Source: Franzmannia pantelleriensis (lineage in GTDB: Bacteria; Pseudomonadota; Gammaproteobacteria; Pseudomonadales; Halomonadaceae). From it: a DNA stretch of 38,858 nucleotides. The stretch is taken from positions 163,750 through 202,607 of the forward strand of contig NZ_FNGH01000010.1 of NCBI RefSeq assembly GCF_900102875.1, written 5' to 3'. The notes under the pieces were generated by a model. It had not been told where the DNA came from and ran no database searches. It was given only the letters and a program-made list of their open reading frames with translations. The position numbers were made by a program, and so were the translations under genes. Positions 7,247 to 17,225 of the stretch are shown one piece after another; the stretch's first letter is position 1; each line of letters begins with the position of its first letter.

Positions 7247-8710
7247 ATGCGCCTACGCAATATCATCATCGTCACGGTTCTCGTGCCGCTATTTCTCATC
7301 TTGCTGGTATTCAGCCTGGTGGCGATCAAGTCGCTGGAAGACAACGTTCGCACCAAGCTGCAGAGCGAGGTGCAGATCATCAGCCACGCCATCGGCACCT
7401 CGCTGGGCTACGCCCTGGAGCGTGATACCCCGGATGCGCTCCAGGAGTCGCTGCACTCGGCGTTCTCCTTCCACCGCATCTACGGCGCCTATGTATTCGA
7501 CACCGATGGCGAGAAGATCTACGGCCTGGGGCTCGGCGAGGAGCTGTTCGATGCCGACGACATTCGCGCCGTGGTCGAGGCCGAGGAACCCACCGGCGAC
7601 TACCGCCAGCACGAGCGCTGGAACTACTACTCGGCGCTGGTACCGCTGACCACTCCCGGCGGCGAGATTCGCGGCGTACTGCAGGTCAACCGACTCAATA
7701 CCGGTATCGAGAACTACACCGGCTTCATCAGCATCGTCGCGGTAGTGGTATTCGCGGTGGGGGCCGCCGGTATCGTGCTGATGATCTGGTGGGGGTTCCG
7801 GCACTATATCGAGCGGCCACTCAATCGCCTGCTGGGGGTCATGGAGCGTGTCGAAAAAGGCGACCGCAGCCAGCGTGCGGCGATCGACGGCCCCGCCGAG
7901 TATCGCAAGCTGTCGCTGGCGCTCAACGGCATGCTCGACTCGATGGCCGAAAAGGATGCCGATATCGAGGCGCGCCAGCGCAAGGAGATCGAACTCGAAA
8001 AGCGCCTGCGCAAATCGAAGAAACTCGCCGAGCTGGGTGTACTGGCCGCCGGCGTCGCCCATGAGATCGGTGCGCCATTGACGGTGATCAACGGCCAGGC
8101 CCAGCGCCTGGCGCGGCGCGAGGTGATCGGCGACGATGAACGTGCCAAACTGAGCCGTATTCGCAGCGAAGTCGAACGTATCGTGGTGATCGTGCGTCAG
8201 CTGATGGAACTGGGACGCCAGCACAACGTCGAGAAGGAGTGCTGTCGGCTCGACGAGCTGATTGAATCGGCGATCGGCCTGCTCGAAGATGAGCTGGAGC
8301 GGCTTGGCAGCCACGTAGAGGTCGCCCTGCCCGCCCCCGCGCCACAGTTGACGGTCAATGGCCAGCAGCTCACCCAGGTGTTCACCAACCTGATGCATAA
8401 CGCCCTGCAGGCCAATCCCGGCGGGCAGATTCGCGTCAGCGCCGAGGTCCTCAACGGCGAACTTCACATCAAGGTAGAGGATGACGGACCGGGCATCAGC
8501 GAGGACGACAAGAGCCAGGTCTTCGACCCCTTCTTCACCACCAAACCCGTGGGTCAGGGCAGCGGCTTGGGTCTGTCGATGGTTCACCGTATCATCAACG
8601 ACCACGGCGGTACCGTGGGTGTCTTCGACAGCGCCCTGGGCGGCGCCGGCTTCGAGCTGACTTTCCCCGTCGATGACCCGACACCCTCTCAGGGAGCGCA
8701 ACAGGCATGA
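7247..8710 (+). CDS. membrane sensor histidine kinase
   Basis: This 487-residue two-component kinase has a first membrane helix at about residues 3-26 and a periplasmic sensor region of roughly 130 residues that looks like a single Cache/PAS-like domain ([19 protein letters not shown]). A second helix at about 160-185 is followed by a HAMP linker ([20 protein letters not shown]). The HisKA domain has the phosphoacceptor H272 in AHEIGAPL. The HATPase domain shows N-box [15 protein letters not shown]1 VEDDGPGIS and G2 GSGLGLSMV. The ribosome site is poor. The response-regulator gene starts 14 bp after its stop, so the two form an operon. The signal is unknown; position after gbcA suggests a link to betaine or osmotic state, which is only inference. 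Confidence 0.9.
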   Translation: MRLRNIIIVTVLVPLFLILLVFSLVAIKSLEDNVRTKLQSEVQIISHAIGTSLGYALERDTPDALQESLHSAFSFHRIYGAYVFDTDGEKIYGLGLGEELFDADDIRAVVEAEEPTGDYRQHERWNYYSALVPLTTPGGEIRGVLQVNRLNTGIENYTGFISIVAVVVFAVGAAGIVLMIWWGFRHYIERPLNRLLGVMERVEKGDRSQRAAIDGPAEYRKLSLALNGMLDSMAEKDADIEARQRKEIELEKRLRKSKKLAELGVLAAGVAHEIGAPLTVINGQAQRLARREVIGDDERAKLSRIRSEVERIVVIVRQLMELGRQHNVEKECCRLDELIESAIGLLEDELERLGSHVEVALPAPAPQLTVNGQQLTQVFTNLMHNALQANPGGQIRVSAEVLNGELHIKVEDDGPGISEDDKSQVFDPFFTTKPVGQGSGLGLSMVHRIINDHGGTVGVFDSALGGAGFELTFPVDDPTPSQGAQQA

Positions 8711-8723
8711 CAAGGAGGCTTTC

Positions 8724-10094
8724 GTGACCCTGCCGATTCTCATCGTCGAGGACGATCCGGCAATCCTCGAGCTGCTCGAGGAGGAGCTGCAGGAGGCCGG
8801 TTACACCACCCTGGGGGTCGGTAGCGCCGAGGATGCCATTGCAACGCTCAGCCATGAGAGCGTTGAGCTGATCATCAGCGACGTGCGCTTACCCGGCATC
8901 ACCGGCATGCAACTGCTCGAACGGCTGCGCCACGATGACAGCCAGGTGGGATTCATCGTGATCACCGCCTTCGGCACCATCGAGCAGGCGGTGGAAGCGC
9001 TAAAGATCGGCGCCGACGACTTCTTGACCAAACCGCTGGATCTCGAGAACGTGCGCGAAGCCGTCTATCGTGTGCTCGAGAACCACCGCCTGGCGGCGCG
9101 CCTGGAGAGCGCCGGCGGCGCTCGCCCGCACTTCCACGGTATCGTTGGCGAGAGTGAGGCGATGCAGTCGCTATTCCACGATGCGGCACGCCTGGCAAAG
9201 AGCAGCGCCCCCATTCTGATCCTCGGCGAGAGCGGCACCGGCAAGGAGCTACTGGCACGTGCCATCCACGCCGAGAGCCCGCGCCACGATGGCCCCTTCA
9301 TCGCCGTCAACTGTGCCAGCATCCCCATGGAGCTGATGGAGAGCGAGTTCTTCGGCCACGTCAAGGGCGCCTTCACCGGCGCCAACGAGGCACGCCAGGG
9401 CTTGTTCCACGCCGCCAACGGCGGCAGCCTGTTTCTCGACGAGATTGGGGAGATGCCGCCCTCGCTGCAGGCCAAACTGCTGCGCGCCTTGCAGGAAAGG
9501 ACCGTGCGGGCCGTGGGTGCCGAGAAGGAGGAGAAGGTGGACGTGCGCATCATCGCCGCCACCCATCGCGATCTGGAGAAGGAGATCGAGGGCGACAACT
9601 TCAGGAGCGACCTCTTCTACCGCCTCGAGACCTTCTCGCTGAGGATTCCGCCGCTGCGCGAGCGCGGGGGGGATATCGAGCGACTGATCGCCGCCCTGAT
9701 CGACAAGCACGCTGGGCAACAGGGCAAGACCATCGAGCAGGTCGAGCCGCTGGCGCTGCAGGCGCTGCTCAACTATCCCTATCCGGGTAATGTTCGCGAG
9801 CTGGAAAACGCCATCATGCGCGCGGTCACCCTGGCTGAAGACGGCATCCTGTGTCACGACGATCTCCCCGAACGCCTGCGCGGACACGCCGAAGACCAGC
9901 GCAGCGCGCTGGGCAGCGAGGGCACCCCGGCCGCCCAGAACGCCCCCTGGCCAAGCCTCGAGGACGTCGAGAAGCGCTATATCCAGAAGGTACTGGAGGC
10001 TACCGGCGGCAACAAGCGGCGTACTGCCGATATTCTGGGTATCGCCCGCAAGACGCTTTATCGGCGCCTGGAAGATCCTGACGACGCCAGCTGA
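8724..10094 (+). CDS. sigma-54-dependent response regulator, NtrC/AtoC type
   Basis: This 456-residue activator has three domains. The receiver domain (1-120) has acidic pair D10-D11 and phosphoacceptor D53 in ISDVRLPG. The AAA+ domain shows Walker A GESGTGKE, the sigma-54 contact loop GAFTGAN, and Walker [12 protein letters not shown]-terminal Fis-type helix-turn-helix ([20 protein letters not shown]) binds DNA. I chose the GTG at 8724 because AAGGAGG sits at 8712-8718 and translation from it begins directly with the receiver core PILIVEDDP; an ATG at 8673 would overlap the kinase gene by 38 bp and add an unlike extension. It is cotranscribed with the upstream kinase. Targets must have a -24/-12 promoter; I found none that I trust in the window. 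Confidence 0.92.
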   Translation: MTLPILIVEDDPAILELLEEELQEAGYTTLGVGSAEDAIATLSHESVELIISDVRLPGITGMQLLERLRHDDSQVGFIVITAFGTIEQAVEALKIGADDFLTKPLDLENVREAVYRVLENHRLAARLESAGGARPHFHGIVGESEAMQSLFHDAARLAKSSAPILILGESGTGKELLARAIHAESPRHDGPFIAVNCASIPMELMESEFFGHVKGAFTGANEARQGLFHAANGGSLFLDEIGEMPPSLQAKLLRALQERTVRAVGAEKEEKVDVRIIAATHRDLEKEIEGDNFRSDLFYRLETFSLRIPPLRERGGDIERLIAALIDKHAGQQGKTIEQVEPLALQALLNYPYPGNVRELENAIMRAVTLAEDGILCHDDLPERLRGHAEDQRSALGSEGTPAAQNAPWPSLEDVEKRYIQKVLEATGGNKRRTADILGIARKTLYRRLEDPDDAS

Positions 10095-10112
10095 GCAGCG
10101 CCCACATACGCC

Positions 10113-10136
10113 AACGGCGCCTCACGGGGCGCCGTT
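10113..10136. terminator. terminator between the response regulator and the convergent small gene
   Basis: A 9-bp stem AACGGCGCC/GGCGCCGTT (10113-10121, 10128-10136) with a 6-base loop lies 19 bp after the response-regulator stop and 40 bp from the convergent gene's stop, so it can serve both strands. Confidence 0.65.
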
Positions 10137-10175
10137 CGAGCGAGCGATCGAAACATCGAGGACATGATGTCACGA

Positions 10176-10541
10176 TCAGTCGAGTTCTTCTTCCTCGGGC
10201 AGCGGCTCACTGGCGTGCTCCGCGGGTGGTTCCGCCTCACCGGGCATGGCATCACCGCCATCTCCAAAACCGGCTTCCTGTTCCTCCGGCATGCCCGCTT
10301 CAGGTTCATCGCCGGTACCCGGTTCGCCGGTGCTCGGATCGGCAGTACCGTCCTCCGCGTCGGCGGGGTCAGTCCCCGGCGTGGCCGGGTCCTGGGTTCC
10401 CGGCGAGGCAGGATCCGAGGTTCCGGCGGGGTCCGCTGGCGCACCGGTATCGTGTGTATCGGCTATCACCAGCGGGCTAGCCGTCAACCCGAGCGCGACA
10501 CCGAGAATACCGAAACGCTTCAAGAATGCCTTGGACATCAT
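10176..10541 (-). CDS. small exported acidic Pro/Asp/Glu/Gly-rich protein
   Basis: This 121-residue protein has a clear signal peptide: MMSKAFLKRFG then a hydrophobic core, with cleavage expected near LVIADT. The mature part is low complexity, dominated by Pro, Gly, Asp, Glu, Thr and Ala, with no cysteines and a strongly acidic C-terminus ending EEEELD. No enzymatic domain is visible. AGGAGG lies eight bases before the first ATG. Acidic disordered secreted proteins are common in halophiles. The next gene upstream on the same strand encodes a lipoprotein of similar composition. The function is unknown. Confidence 0.72.
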   Translation of the reverse strand: MMSKAFLKRFGILGVALGLTASPLVIADTHDTGAPADPAGTSDPASPGTQDPATPGTDPADAEDGTADPSTGEPGTGDEPEAGMPEEQEAGFGDGGDAMPGEAEPPAEHASEPLPEEEELD

Positions 10542-10671
10542 CGCGAATAACCTCCTGATCCGTTAAAGGCCACGTCCCTGTGTAGCCAGCCGACGACCAC
10601 ATCGCCGGTCAGCCAGCGGGACGTCCATATCCCGCCGTCATTCCGTGTTACTGCGCATCATGGATCAATGG

Positions 10672-10932
10672 TCAGAATGAGTCGTCTTCGTCCATTGCCG
10701 GATCGTCCATTGCTGGATCAGTTCCCATGTCCTGCTCCATTCCGGGCTGCTCGTCCATGGGCTGCTCGTCCATGGGCTGCTCGTCCATGGGCTGATCCAT
10801 TGCCGGGTCATCATCCATCGGCGGCATATCGTCACCATTGCCACAGCCCGTCAGTGCCAGGCTGCCCAATAGCATGGCGGCAATCGACGTGGCGGCCATG
10901 AACTTGCGACTTGCCTTGCTGCGAGTGTTCAT
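10672..10932 (-). CDS. small acidic Met/Asp/Pro-rich lipoprotein
   Basis: This 86-residue protein has a basic N-terminus, a hydrophobic stretch and a lipobox LTGC at about residues 27-30, so it should be lipidated at the cysteine. The mature part is almost entirely Asp, Glu, Pro, Met and Gln, including three consecutive copies of the pentapeptide PMDEQ encoded by an exact 15-bp DNA repeat. There is no recognised domain. An AGGAG site precedes the ATG. The Met-rich, acidic pattern could suit metal binding or a halophile surface role, but nothing in the sequence decides this. Confidence 0.75.
   Translation of the reverse strand: MNTRSKASRKFMAATSIAAMLLGSLALTGCGNGDDMPPMDDDPAMDQPMDEQPMDEQPMDEQPGMEQDMGTDPAMDDPAMDEDDSF
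10746..10790. repeat. 15-bp in-frame tandem repeat, three copies
   Basis: The unit GCTGCTCGTCCATGG is repeated exactly three times (10746-10760, 10761-10775, 10776-10790), followed by a diverged fourth unit. On the minus strand it encodes repeated Pro-Met-Asp-Glu-Gln in the lipoprotein. Being a multiple of three, copy changes would alter protein length without a frameshift. Confidence 0.92.
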
Positions 10933-11062
10933 CCTTGTCTCCTGACGATTGCTGAGTGTCAGCCAACATCAAGCACGCAGCGCGCCAATCGGCAAAAAAG
11001 TCGATTTTAAGCCTGTAAAAACAGCAGATTAGAAAGATGGCGACACCTCACCAAGACGCCTA

Positions 11063-11086
11063 CCCGACCCCTCTAAAGGGGCCGGG
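11063..11086 (-). terminator. possible terminator of the formate dehydrogenase operon
   Basis: A CCCCT/AGGGG stem with an outer CCCG/CGGG extension lies 33 bp downstream of the last gene of the minus-strand operon. There is no T-run, so this is a weak call. The rest of the 10933-11118 gap is comparatively AT-rich and probably also holds the lipoprotein promoter. Confidence 0.35.
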
Positions 11087-11118
11087 AGTGGCGAAAAATG
11101 ACACATGGGTCGCAATGG

Positions 11119-11352
11119 CTAGCGCGCCTGGAGAATATCCTCGATGGCGCGTCGCACCGATGGCAGCATGACCTCGCGCTGCTGCATCAGCGCGTCGATT
11201 TCGGCCTCCAACCCCGGCACCCCGACCTCGCGCTGCATGCGTCTGGTCAGGCGGGCACAGGTCTCGGGGCAGGCGCCCTCGGGTAGTTGCACGCCCAGCG
11301 CCACCAGCCGCTGGCGAAAGTCGTCCCCATCAATCAGATCGACAATCATCAT
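11119..11352 (-). CDS. 77-residue hypothetical protein at the end of the formate dehydrogenase operon
   Basis: The translation begins MMIVDLIDGDDF and is a compact, probably helical, soluble protein with two cysteines (ACPETCARL). GAGGAGAGGAGGG lies just upstream of the tandem ATGs, a strong ribosome site that argues it is real. It starts 50 bp after fdhA stops and is on the same strand. Its position matches that of the small delta subunit FdsD in other NAD-linked formate dehydrogenase operons, but I do not see FdsD-like sequence. It could be a diverged delta subunit or an assembly factor. The function is unknown. Confidence 0.6.
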   Translation of the reverse strand: MMIVDLIDGDDFRQRLVALGVQLPEGACPETCARLTRRMQREVGVPGLEAEIDALMQQREVMLPSVRRAIEDILQAR

Positions 11353-11402
11353 GGTATGGCCCTCCTCTCCTCCACGTTTGCACTCAGCCTCCAGCTACCA
11401 CG

Positions 11403-14243
11403 CTAGGCCGGGATCGCCTGGGCGACCGTCAGCCGACAGGCGGCATACTTGAACTCCGGGATCTTGCCGTAGGGGTCCAGCGCCGGGTTGGTCAGCACAT
11501 TGGCCGCCGCCTCGGCATAGCAGAACGGCACGAACACCATGCCCTCGGGCATCAGCATGTCGGCCCGGGTGCGCAGGGTGATCGACCCGCGCCGGGTGGT
11601 GATGGTCAAGGCGTCACCAGGCTTCAAGCCCAGCCGGCGCAGCTCGCCGGGCGCCACGCTGGCCACCGCCTCGGGCTCGAGGTCGTCGAGCACCTTGGCG
11701 CGCCGGGTCATCGAGCCGGTGTGCCAGTGCTCCAGCTGGCGACCGGTGGTCAGCACCGTGGGGTAGTCGCCGTCGATGGGCTCGTCCGGCGGCAGCGGCA
11801 CGGTGGGGCTGAACCGCGCCCGCCCGTCAGCGGTAGGGAAGGCGTCGCTGAACACCACGTCGGCCCCCGGGGCGTCATCCGCCGGGCACGGGTAGGTCAC
11901 CGAGCCCTCGCGTTCGAGGCGCTCCCAGCTGATATGGTCCAGCGACGGCATGCCACGCTGCATCTCGGCGAACACCTCGCGGGGGTGGGTGTAGTCCCAG
12001 CCCAGATCGAAGCGCCGGGCGATCTCCTGGATGATCCACCAGTCGGGCTTGGCATCCCCGGGCAGCGGCATGGCGGCCCGGCCCAGCTGCACTTGGCGAT
12101 TGGTGTTGGTGACACTGCCGTCCTTCTCCGGCCACGCCGAGGCGGGCAGGATCACGTCGGCGAACTGGGCGGTCTCGGTAACGAACAGATCCTGCACCAC
12201 CAGGTGCTCGAGCTTGGCCAGGGCCGCCCGGGCGTGGTCGAGGTCGGGGTCGGACATGGCCGGGTTCTCGCCCTGGATATACATGCCGCGAATGGTACCG
12301 GCATGGATCGCTTCCATGATCTCGACCACGGTGAGGCCCGGCTCGGCGTCCAGTTCGGTATTCCACAGCTCCTCGAAGGCGCTGCGCACCTGAGCGTCAG
12401 AGACCGGCTGGTAGTCGGGCATAACCATCGGGATCAGGCCGGCGTCCGAGGCGCCCTGGACGTTGTTCTGGCCACGCAGTGGGTGCAGGCCGGTGCCGGG
12501 ACGCCCGGTTTGCCCGCAAGCCAGCGCCAGCGAGATCAGGCAGCGGGCGTTGTCGGTGCCGTGGGTGTGCTGGGAGATGCCCATGCCCCAGAAGATCATC
12601 GCTCGCTCGGCGGTGGCGTACTCCCGCGCCACCTGGCGGATCTCCTCGGCGCTGACGCCACAGTGCGGCGCCATGGCCTCCGGCGTCATCTCGGCGACGT
12701 GGGCCTTGAGCGCCTCGAAGCCCTCGGTGTGGGCATCGATATAGGCCTGGTCGTACAGCCCTTCGCTGACGATGACGTTGAGCATGGCGTTGAACAGCGA
12801 GACATCGCTGCCTGGGGTGAAGCGCAGGGTCTGATGCGCGTAGGCGCCCAGCGCCTGGCCACGCGGGTCGATGACAATCAGCTTGGTACCGCGCTTGGCG
12901 GCCTGCTTGAAGAAGGTCGCCGCCACCGGGTGGTTCACCGTGGGATTGCAGCCGGTGAGGATCACCACGTCGGCCTGTTCGGCCTGCATGAAGGAGGCGG
13001 TGACCGCGCCAGACCCGATGCACTCCATCAGCGCCGCCACCGAGCTGGCGTGGCATAGCCGGGTGCAGTGGTCGACGTTGTTGGAGCCGAAGCCGGTGCG
13101 CACCAGCTTCTGGAACAGCCAGGCCTCTTCGTTGGAGCACTTGGCGCTGCCGAAACCAGCCAGCGAAGCCGGGCCATGCTCGGCCTTGAGCGCCGTGAGA
13201 CCGCCAGCGGCGGCGTCCAGCGCCTCCTCCCAGCTCGCCTCGCGAAAGTGGCTGAGTGGCTGGGCCGGATCGAAGTCGGGGTCGAGCCCCTTGGCGACAC
13301 CGGGCTTGCGAATCAGCGGCGTGGTCAGCCGCGATGGATGGCGCGGGTAGTCGAAGCCGTAGCGGCCCTTGACGCAGAGTCGATTGTGATTGGACGGCCC
13401 GTCGCGGCCCTCGACGAACAGGATCTCGTCGTCCTTGAGGTGATAGGTGAGCTGGCAGCCCACCCCGCAGTAGGGGCACACCGAGTCGACCTGGCGATCG
13501 GCCACCGTCGAGTCGCCGCGGCCCGCGGCGTCGATCAGCGTGGCCGGCATCAGCGCCCCGGTAGGGCAAGCCTGAACGCACTCGCCGCAGGCCACGCAGG
13601 TGCTCTCACCCATGGGATCGTCGAAGTCGAAGACGATCTTCGACGCCGCGCCGCGGTGAGCCAGGCCGATGACGTCGTTGACCTGTACCTCGCGGCAGGC
13701 ACGCACGCACAGGTTGCACTCGATGCAGGCGTCCAGGTTGACGTTCATGGCCGAGTGGCTGGCGTCATGGCCCGCGGCGTGCGGCAAGGCGGTGTCCCGC
13801 GCGGCGACGTGATGCACCGTGGGCGCGTCGCGCTCGCTGCGCGACGGCAGCCACTCGCGCACCGCCGCGGCGTCGATGGCCAACTGGTCGGCCATCGCCC
13901 AGAAGTGGCTGGCGCGGTCGGGACTCGCCTCGCGCTCGGGCTGATCGGCGATCAACAGCTCCATCACCGCCTCACGGGAGAGGCGCGCACGCTCGGAGCT
14001 GGCACTCTTGACCACCATGCCCGGCGTGGCCTGGCGCAGGCAGCTCGCCGCCAGCGCCCGCTCGCCGTCGATTTCGACCATGCAGGCGCGACAGTTGCCG
14101 TCGGCACGGTAGCCGTGAGTGTCCTTGTAGCAGAGGTGGGGAATGCTCTCGCCAGCGCGCTTGGCGACCTGCCACAGCGTCTCGCCGGCGTGGGCGGTGA
14201 CCTCGGCGCCATCGAGGGTCAGGGTAAATGTCTGCTCTGTCAT
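11403..14243 (-). CDS. fdhA: NAD-linked formate dehydrogenase, molybdenum (alpha) subunit
   Basis: This 946-residue subunit oxidises formate to CO2 at a bis-MGD molybdenum centre. Domains in order: a NuoG-like 2Fe-2S domain (HLCYKDTHGYRADGNCRAC near residue 37), a ferredoxin domain with two 4Fe-4S motifs (CIECNLCVRAC and CVACGECVQACP), then the catalytic domain opening with the 4Fe-4S motif CPYCGVGCQLTYH. The active site reads DHCTRLCHASSV: C397 aligns with the metal-ligand position, so this is a cysteine and not a selenocysteine enzyme. The C-terminal molybdopterin-dinucleotide domain includes TTGRQLEHWHTGSMTRR. GAGGAGG precedes the ATG, ten bases after the fused beta subunit gene. Here it would oxidise formate made from betaine-derived formaldehyde. 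The FdhD maturation gene is not in the window. Confidence 0.94.
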   Translation of the reverse strand: MTEQTFTLTLDGAEVTAHAGETLWQVAKRAGESIPHLCYKDTHGYRADGNCRACMVEIDGERALAASCLRQATPGMVVKSASSERARLSREAVMELLIADQPEREASPDRASHFWAMADQLAIDAAAVREWLPSRSERDAPTVHHVAARDTALPHAAGHDASHSAMNVNLDACIECNLCVRACREVQVNDVIGLAHRGAASKIVFDFDDPMGESTCVACGECVQACPTGALMPATLIDAAGRGDSTVADRQVDSVCPYCGVGCQLTYHLKDDEILFVEGRDGPSNHNRLCVKGRYGFDYPRHPSRLTTPLIRKPGVAKGLDPDFDPAQPLSHFREASWEEALDAAAGGLTALKAEHGPASLAGFGSAKCSNEEAWLFQKLVRTGFGSNNVDHCTRLCHASSVAALMECIGSGAVTASFMQAEQADVVILTGCNPTVNHPVAATFFKQAAKRGTKLIVIDPRGQALGAYAHQTLRFTPGSDVSLFNAMLNVIVSEGLYDQAYIDAHTEGFEALKAHVAEMTPEAMAPHCGVSAEEIRQVAREYATAERAMIFWGMGISQHTHGTDNARCLISLALACGQTGRPGTGLHPLRGQNNVQGASDAGLIPMVMPDYQPVSDAQVRSAFEELWNTELDAEPGLTVVEIMEAIHAGTIRGMYIQGENPAMSDPDLDHARAALAKLEHLVVQDLFVTETAQFADVILPASAWPEKDGSVTNTNRQVQLGRAAMPLPGDAKPDWWIIQEIARRFDLGWDYTHPREVFAEMQRGMPSLDHISWERLEREGSVTYPCPADDAPGADVVFSDAFPTADGRARFSPTVPLPPDEPIDGDYPTVLTTGRQLEHWHTGSMTRRAKVLDDLEPEAVASVAPGELRRLGLKPGDALTITTRRGSITLRTRADMLMPEGMVFVPFCYAEAAANVLTNPALDPYGKIPEFKYAACRLTVAQAIPA

Positions 14244-14253
14244 GGTGCCCTCC

Positions 14254-15972
<1,719 letters not shown>

Positions 15973-16090
15973 GGGCGGGCTCGTTGTGGTTGTATCACTC
16001 ATTGTCGTATCAATGGCACGGGTAAAAATGAAACGATTTGTTATCCCGGCATTGAAGTTCCGTGGATCGGCATTACCTTTACTGGTGCAC

Positions 16091-16146
16091 GTCACAGAAA
16101 GGATGCGCCGTCACAGCCAGTCTGTCACATAGCATAGTCGCTATGT
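16091..16146. promoter_or_regulatory. candidate operators between the formate dehydrogenase operon and csbD
   Basis: GTCACAG occurs at 16091-16097 and 16110-16116 and GTCACAT at 16124-16130, three direct repeats. Overlapping the last is a perfect inverted repeat ACATAGC-N6-GCTATGT (16127-16146). The region separates divergent operons, 120-175 bp upstream of the fdsB start and about 90-145 bp upstream of the CsbD gene. No regulator can be named. Confidence 0.4.
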
Positions 16147-16234
16147 TCGCCACACACGGCGAGCATGTCCCTGAAAACGACGTCGGGGAACGCGCTATCG
16201 AGACTGGCATTGGCAACCACAAGGAGGAACTGCC

Positions 16235-16432
16235 ATGAATTGGGACCAGATAGAAGGACGCTGGAAGGAAGTCAGAGGTAGAGCCCGCGAGAACTGGGGC
16301 GAGCTGACGGACGACGAACTCGATCAGATCGCCGGTAAAAAGGATCAGATGATCGGCAAACTGCAAACCAAGTACGGCATCACCAAGGAAGAAGCAGAAA
16401 AGCGCGCGAATGACTGGGCCGCCGCGTTATAG
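16235..16432 (+). CDS. CsbD family stress-response protein
   Basis: This 65-residue hydrophilic protein has the CsbD signature: MNWDQIEGRWKEVRGR, then the GELTDDELDQIAGKKDQMIG segment and a KYGITKEEAEKRANDW ending. CsbD proteins are small, abundant, stress-induced proteins (general stress and osmotic stress in several bacteria) without a known biochemical activity. AAGGAGG just before the ATG predicts strong translation. It is followed closely by a PRC-barrel protein gene on the same strand, a pairing consistent with a stress or envelope role. Confidence 0.92.
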   Translation: MNWDQIEGRWKEVRGRARENWGELTDDELDQIAGKKDQMIGKLQTKYGITKEEAEKRANDWAAAL

Positions 16433-16482
16433 CCGGCCCGATTATGGTGACACCACGAAAGGACTATCGAGGAGATCACAGC

Positions 16483-16986
16483 ATGCGCAAGACCACACTC
16501 GCACTCAGCATTTCTCTCGCTGGCGGCTTGGCATTGGCCAGCAACGCTCAGGCGGATATCGAGGGGCTCTACTCGGCCGACGCCATCATGGACGCCAACG
16601 TCTATCTGGACAGCGCCCCCGATGAACGTATCGGCGATGTCGAAGACATCCTGCTCGACGACGACATGAGCGTGCAGGCCATCGTCATCGAAACCGGTGC
16701 CACGTTGGGTCTGGGCGGTCGCGATATCGTTCTGGACAACGATCACTACCGACTGGAAACCGAGACCGACGAGGACGGTGATACCGTACATCGCGTCTAT
16801 GTCGATGCCACCGCAGAAGAGCTCGATGAGCTGCCCGAGTATAACCGGGATTGGTGGGATCAGGCGCGCGAAAATGCCGCCGAGGCCTGGGAAGCCACCC
16901 GTGAAGGCGCCCAAAGCGCCTGGCAGCGCACCCGCGAAGGGGCCGAAAGCATCGGCGATACGGTAGACGAAACCGTCAACAACTGA
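16483..16986 (+). CDS. exported PRC-barrel domain protein
   Basis: This 167-residue protein has a signal peptide (MRKTTLALSISLAGGLALA, cleavage near AQA-DI). The following PRC-barrel-like domain begins at GLYSADAIMDANVYLD and includes ERIGDVEDILLDDD and the VQAIVIETGATLGLGGRDI segment. The C-terminal 45 residues are an amphipathic helical tail rich in Ala, Glu, Arg and Trp, with repeated 'W..TREGA' units (EATREGAQSAW, QRTREGAESIG). The ATG at 16483 is chosen over the upstream in-frame ATG at 16444 because GAGGAG lies at 16469-16474 and the signal peptide starts there. PRC-barrel proteins bind partners in RNA and envelope processes; the precise role here is unknown. Confidence 0.82.
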   Translation: MRKTTLALSISLAGGLALASNAQADIEGLYSADAIMDANVYLDSAPDERIGDVEDILLDDDMSVQAIVIETGATLGLGGRDIVLDNDHYRLETETDEDGDTVHRVYVDATAEELDELPEYNRDWWDQARENAAEAWEATREGAQSAWQRTREGAESIGDTVDETVNN

Positions 16987-17014
16987 TGCCCATTTGGCTC
17001 AATGCCACCCTACG

Positions 17015-17034
17015 GGCCCGCCCTTCGGCGGGCC
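17015..17034 (+). terminator. terminator after the PRC-barrel gene
   Basis: An 8-bp GC stem GGCCCGCC/GGCGGGCC with loop CTTC (17015-17022, 17027-17034) starts 29 bp after the stop codon and is followed by TGTCTG. It closes the csbD-PRC unit before the BCCT promoter region. Confidence 0.6.
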
Positions 17035-17225
17035 TGTCTGCGTCTGATGGCCCGCGGATACGGCGAGGTCGTATCGACGATATCGACACCCTACGCCATG
17101 CCCCATAATGCCGTCGACGTAGGTGCCAATCTTGGCCAAATGCACCACTTACCTGGCAATTCACTGGCAAACCGTCACAATAATAGGGTGAGCTATCACA
17201 ACATTCGCACAACGGAGATTTCGCA

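Noticed and set aside
8673-8723. ATG start at 8673 for the response regulator
   Set aside because: It lies inside the kinase gene without a ribosome site; GTG at 8724 has AAGGAGG and starts the receiver domain directly.
7289-8743. Long minus-strand open frame opposite the histidine kinase
   Set aside because: The opposite strand has all kinase motifs in order. The antisense translation has no family signature.
13053-13067. Possible selenocysteine formate dehydrogenase
   Set aside because: The active-site position is a TGC cysteine codon within DHCTRLCH; there is no in-frame TGA.
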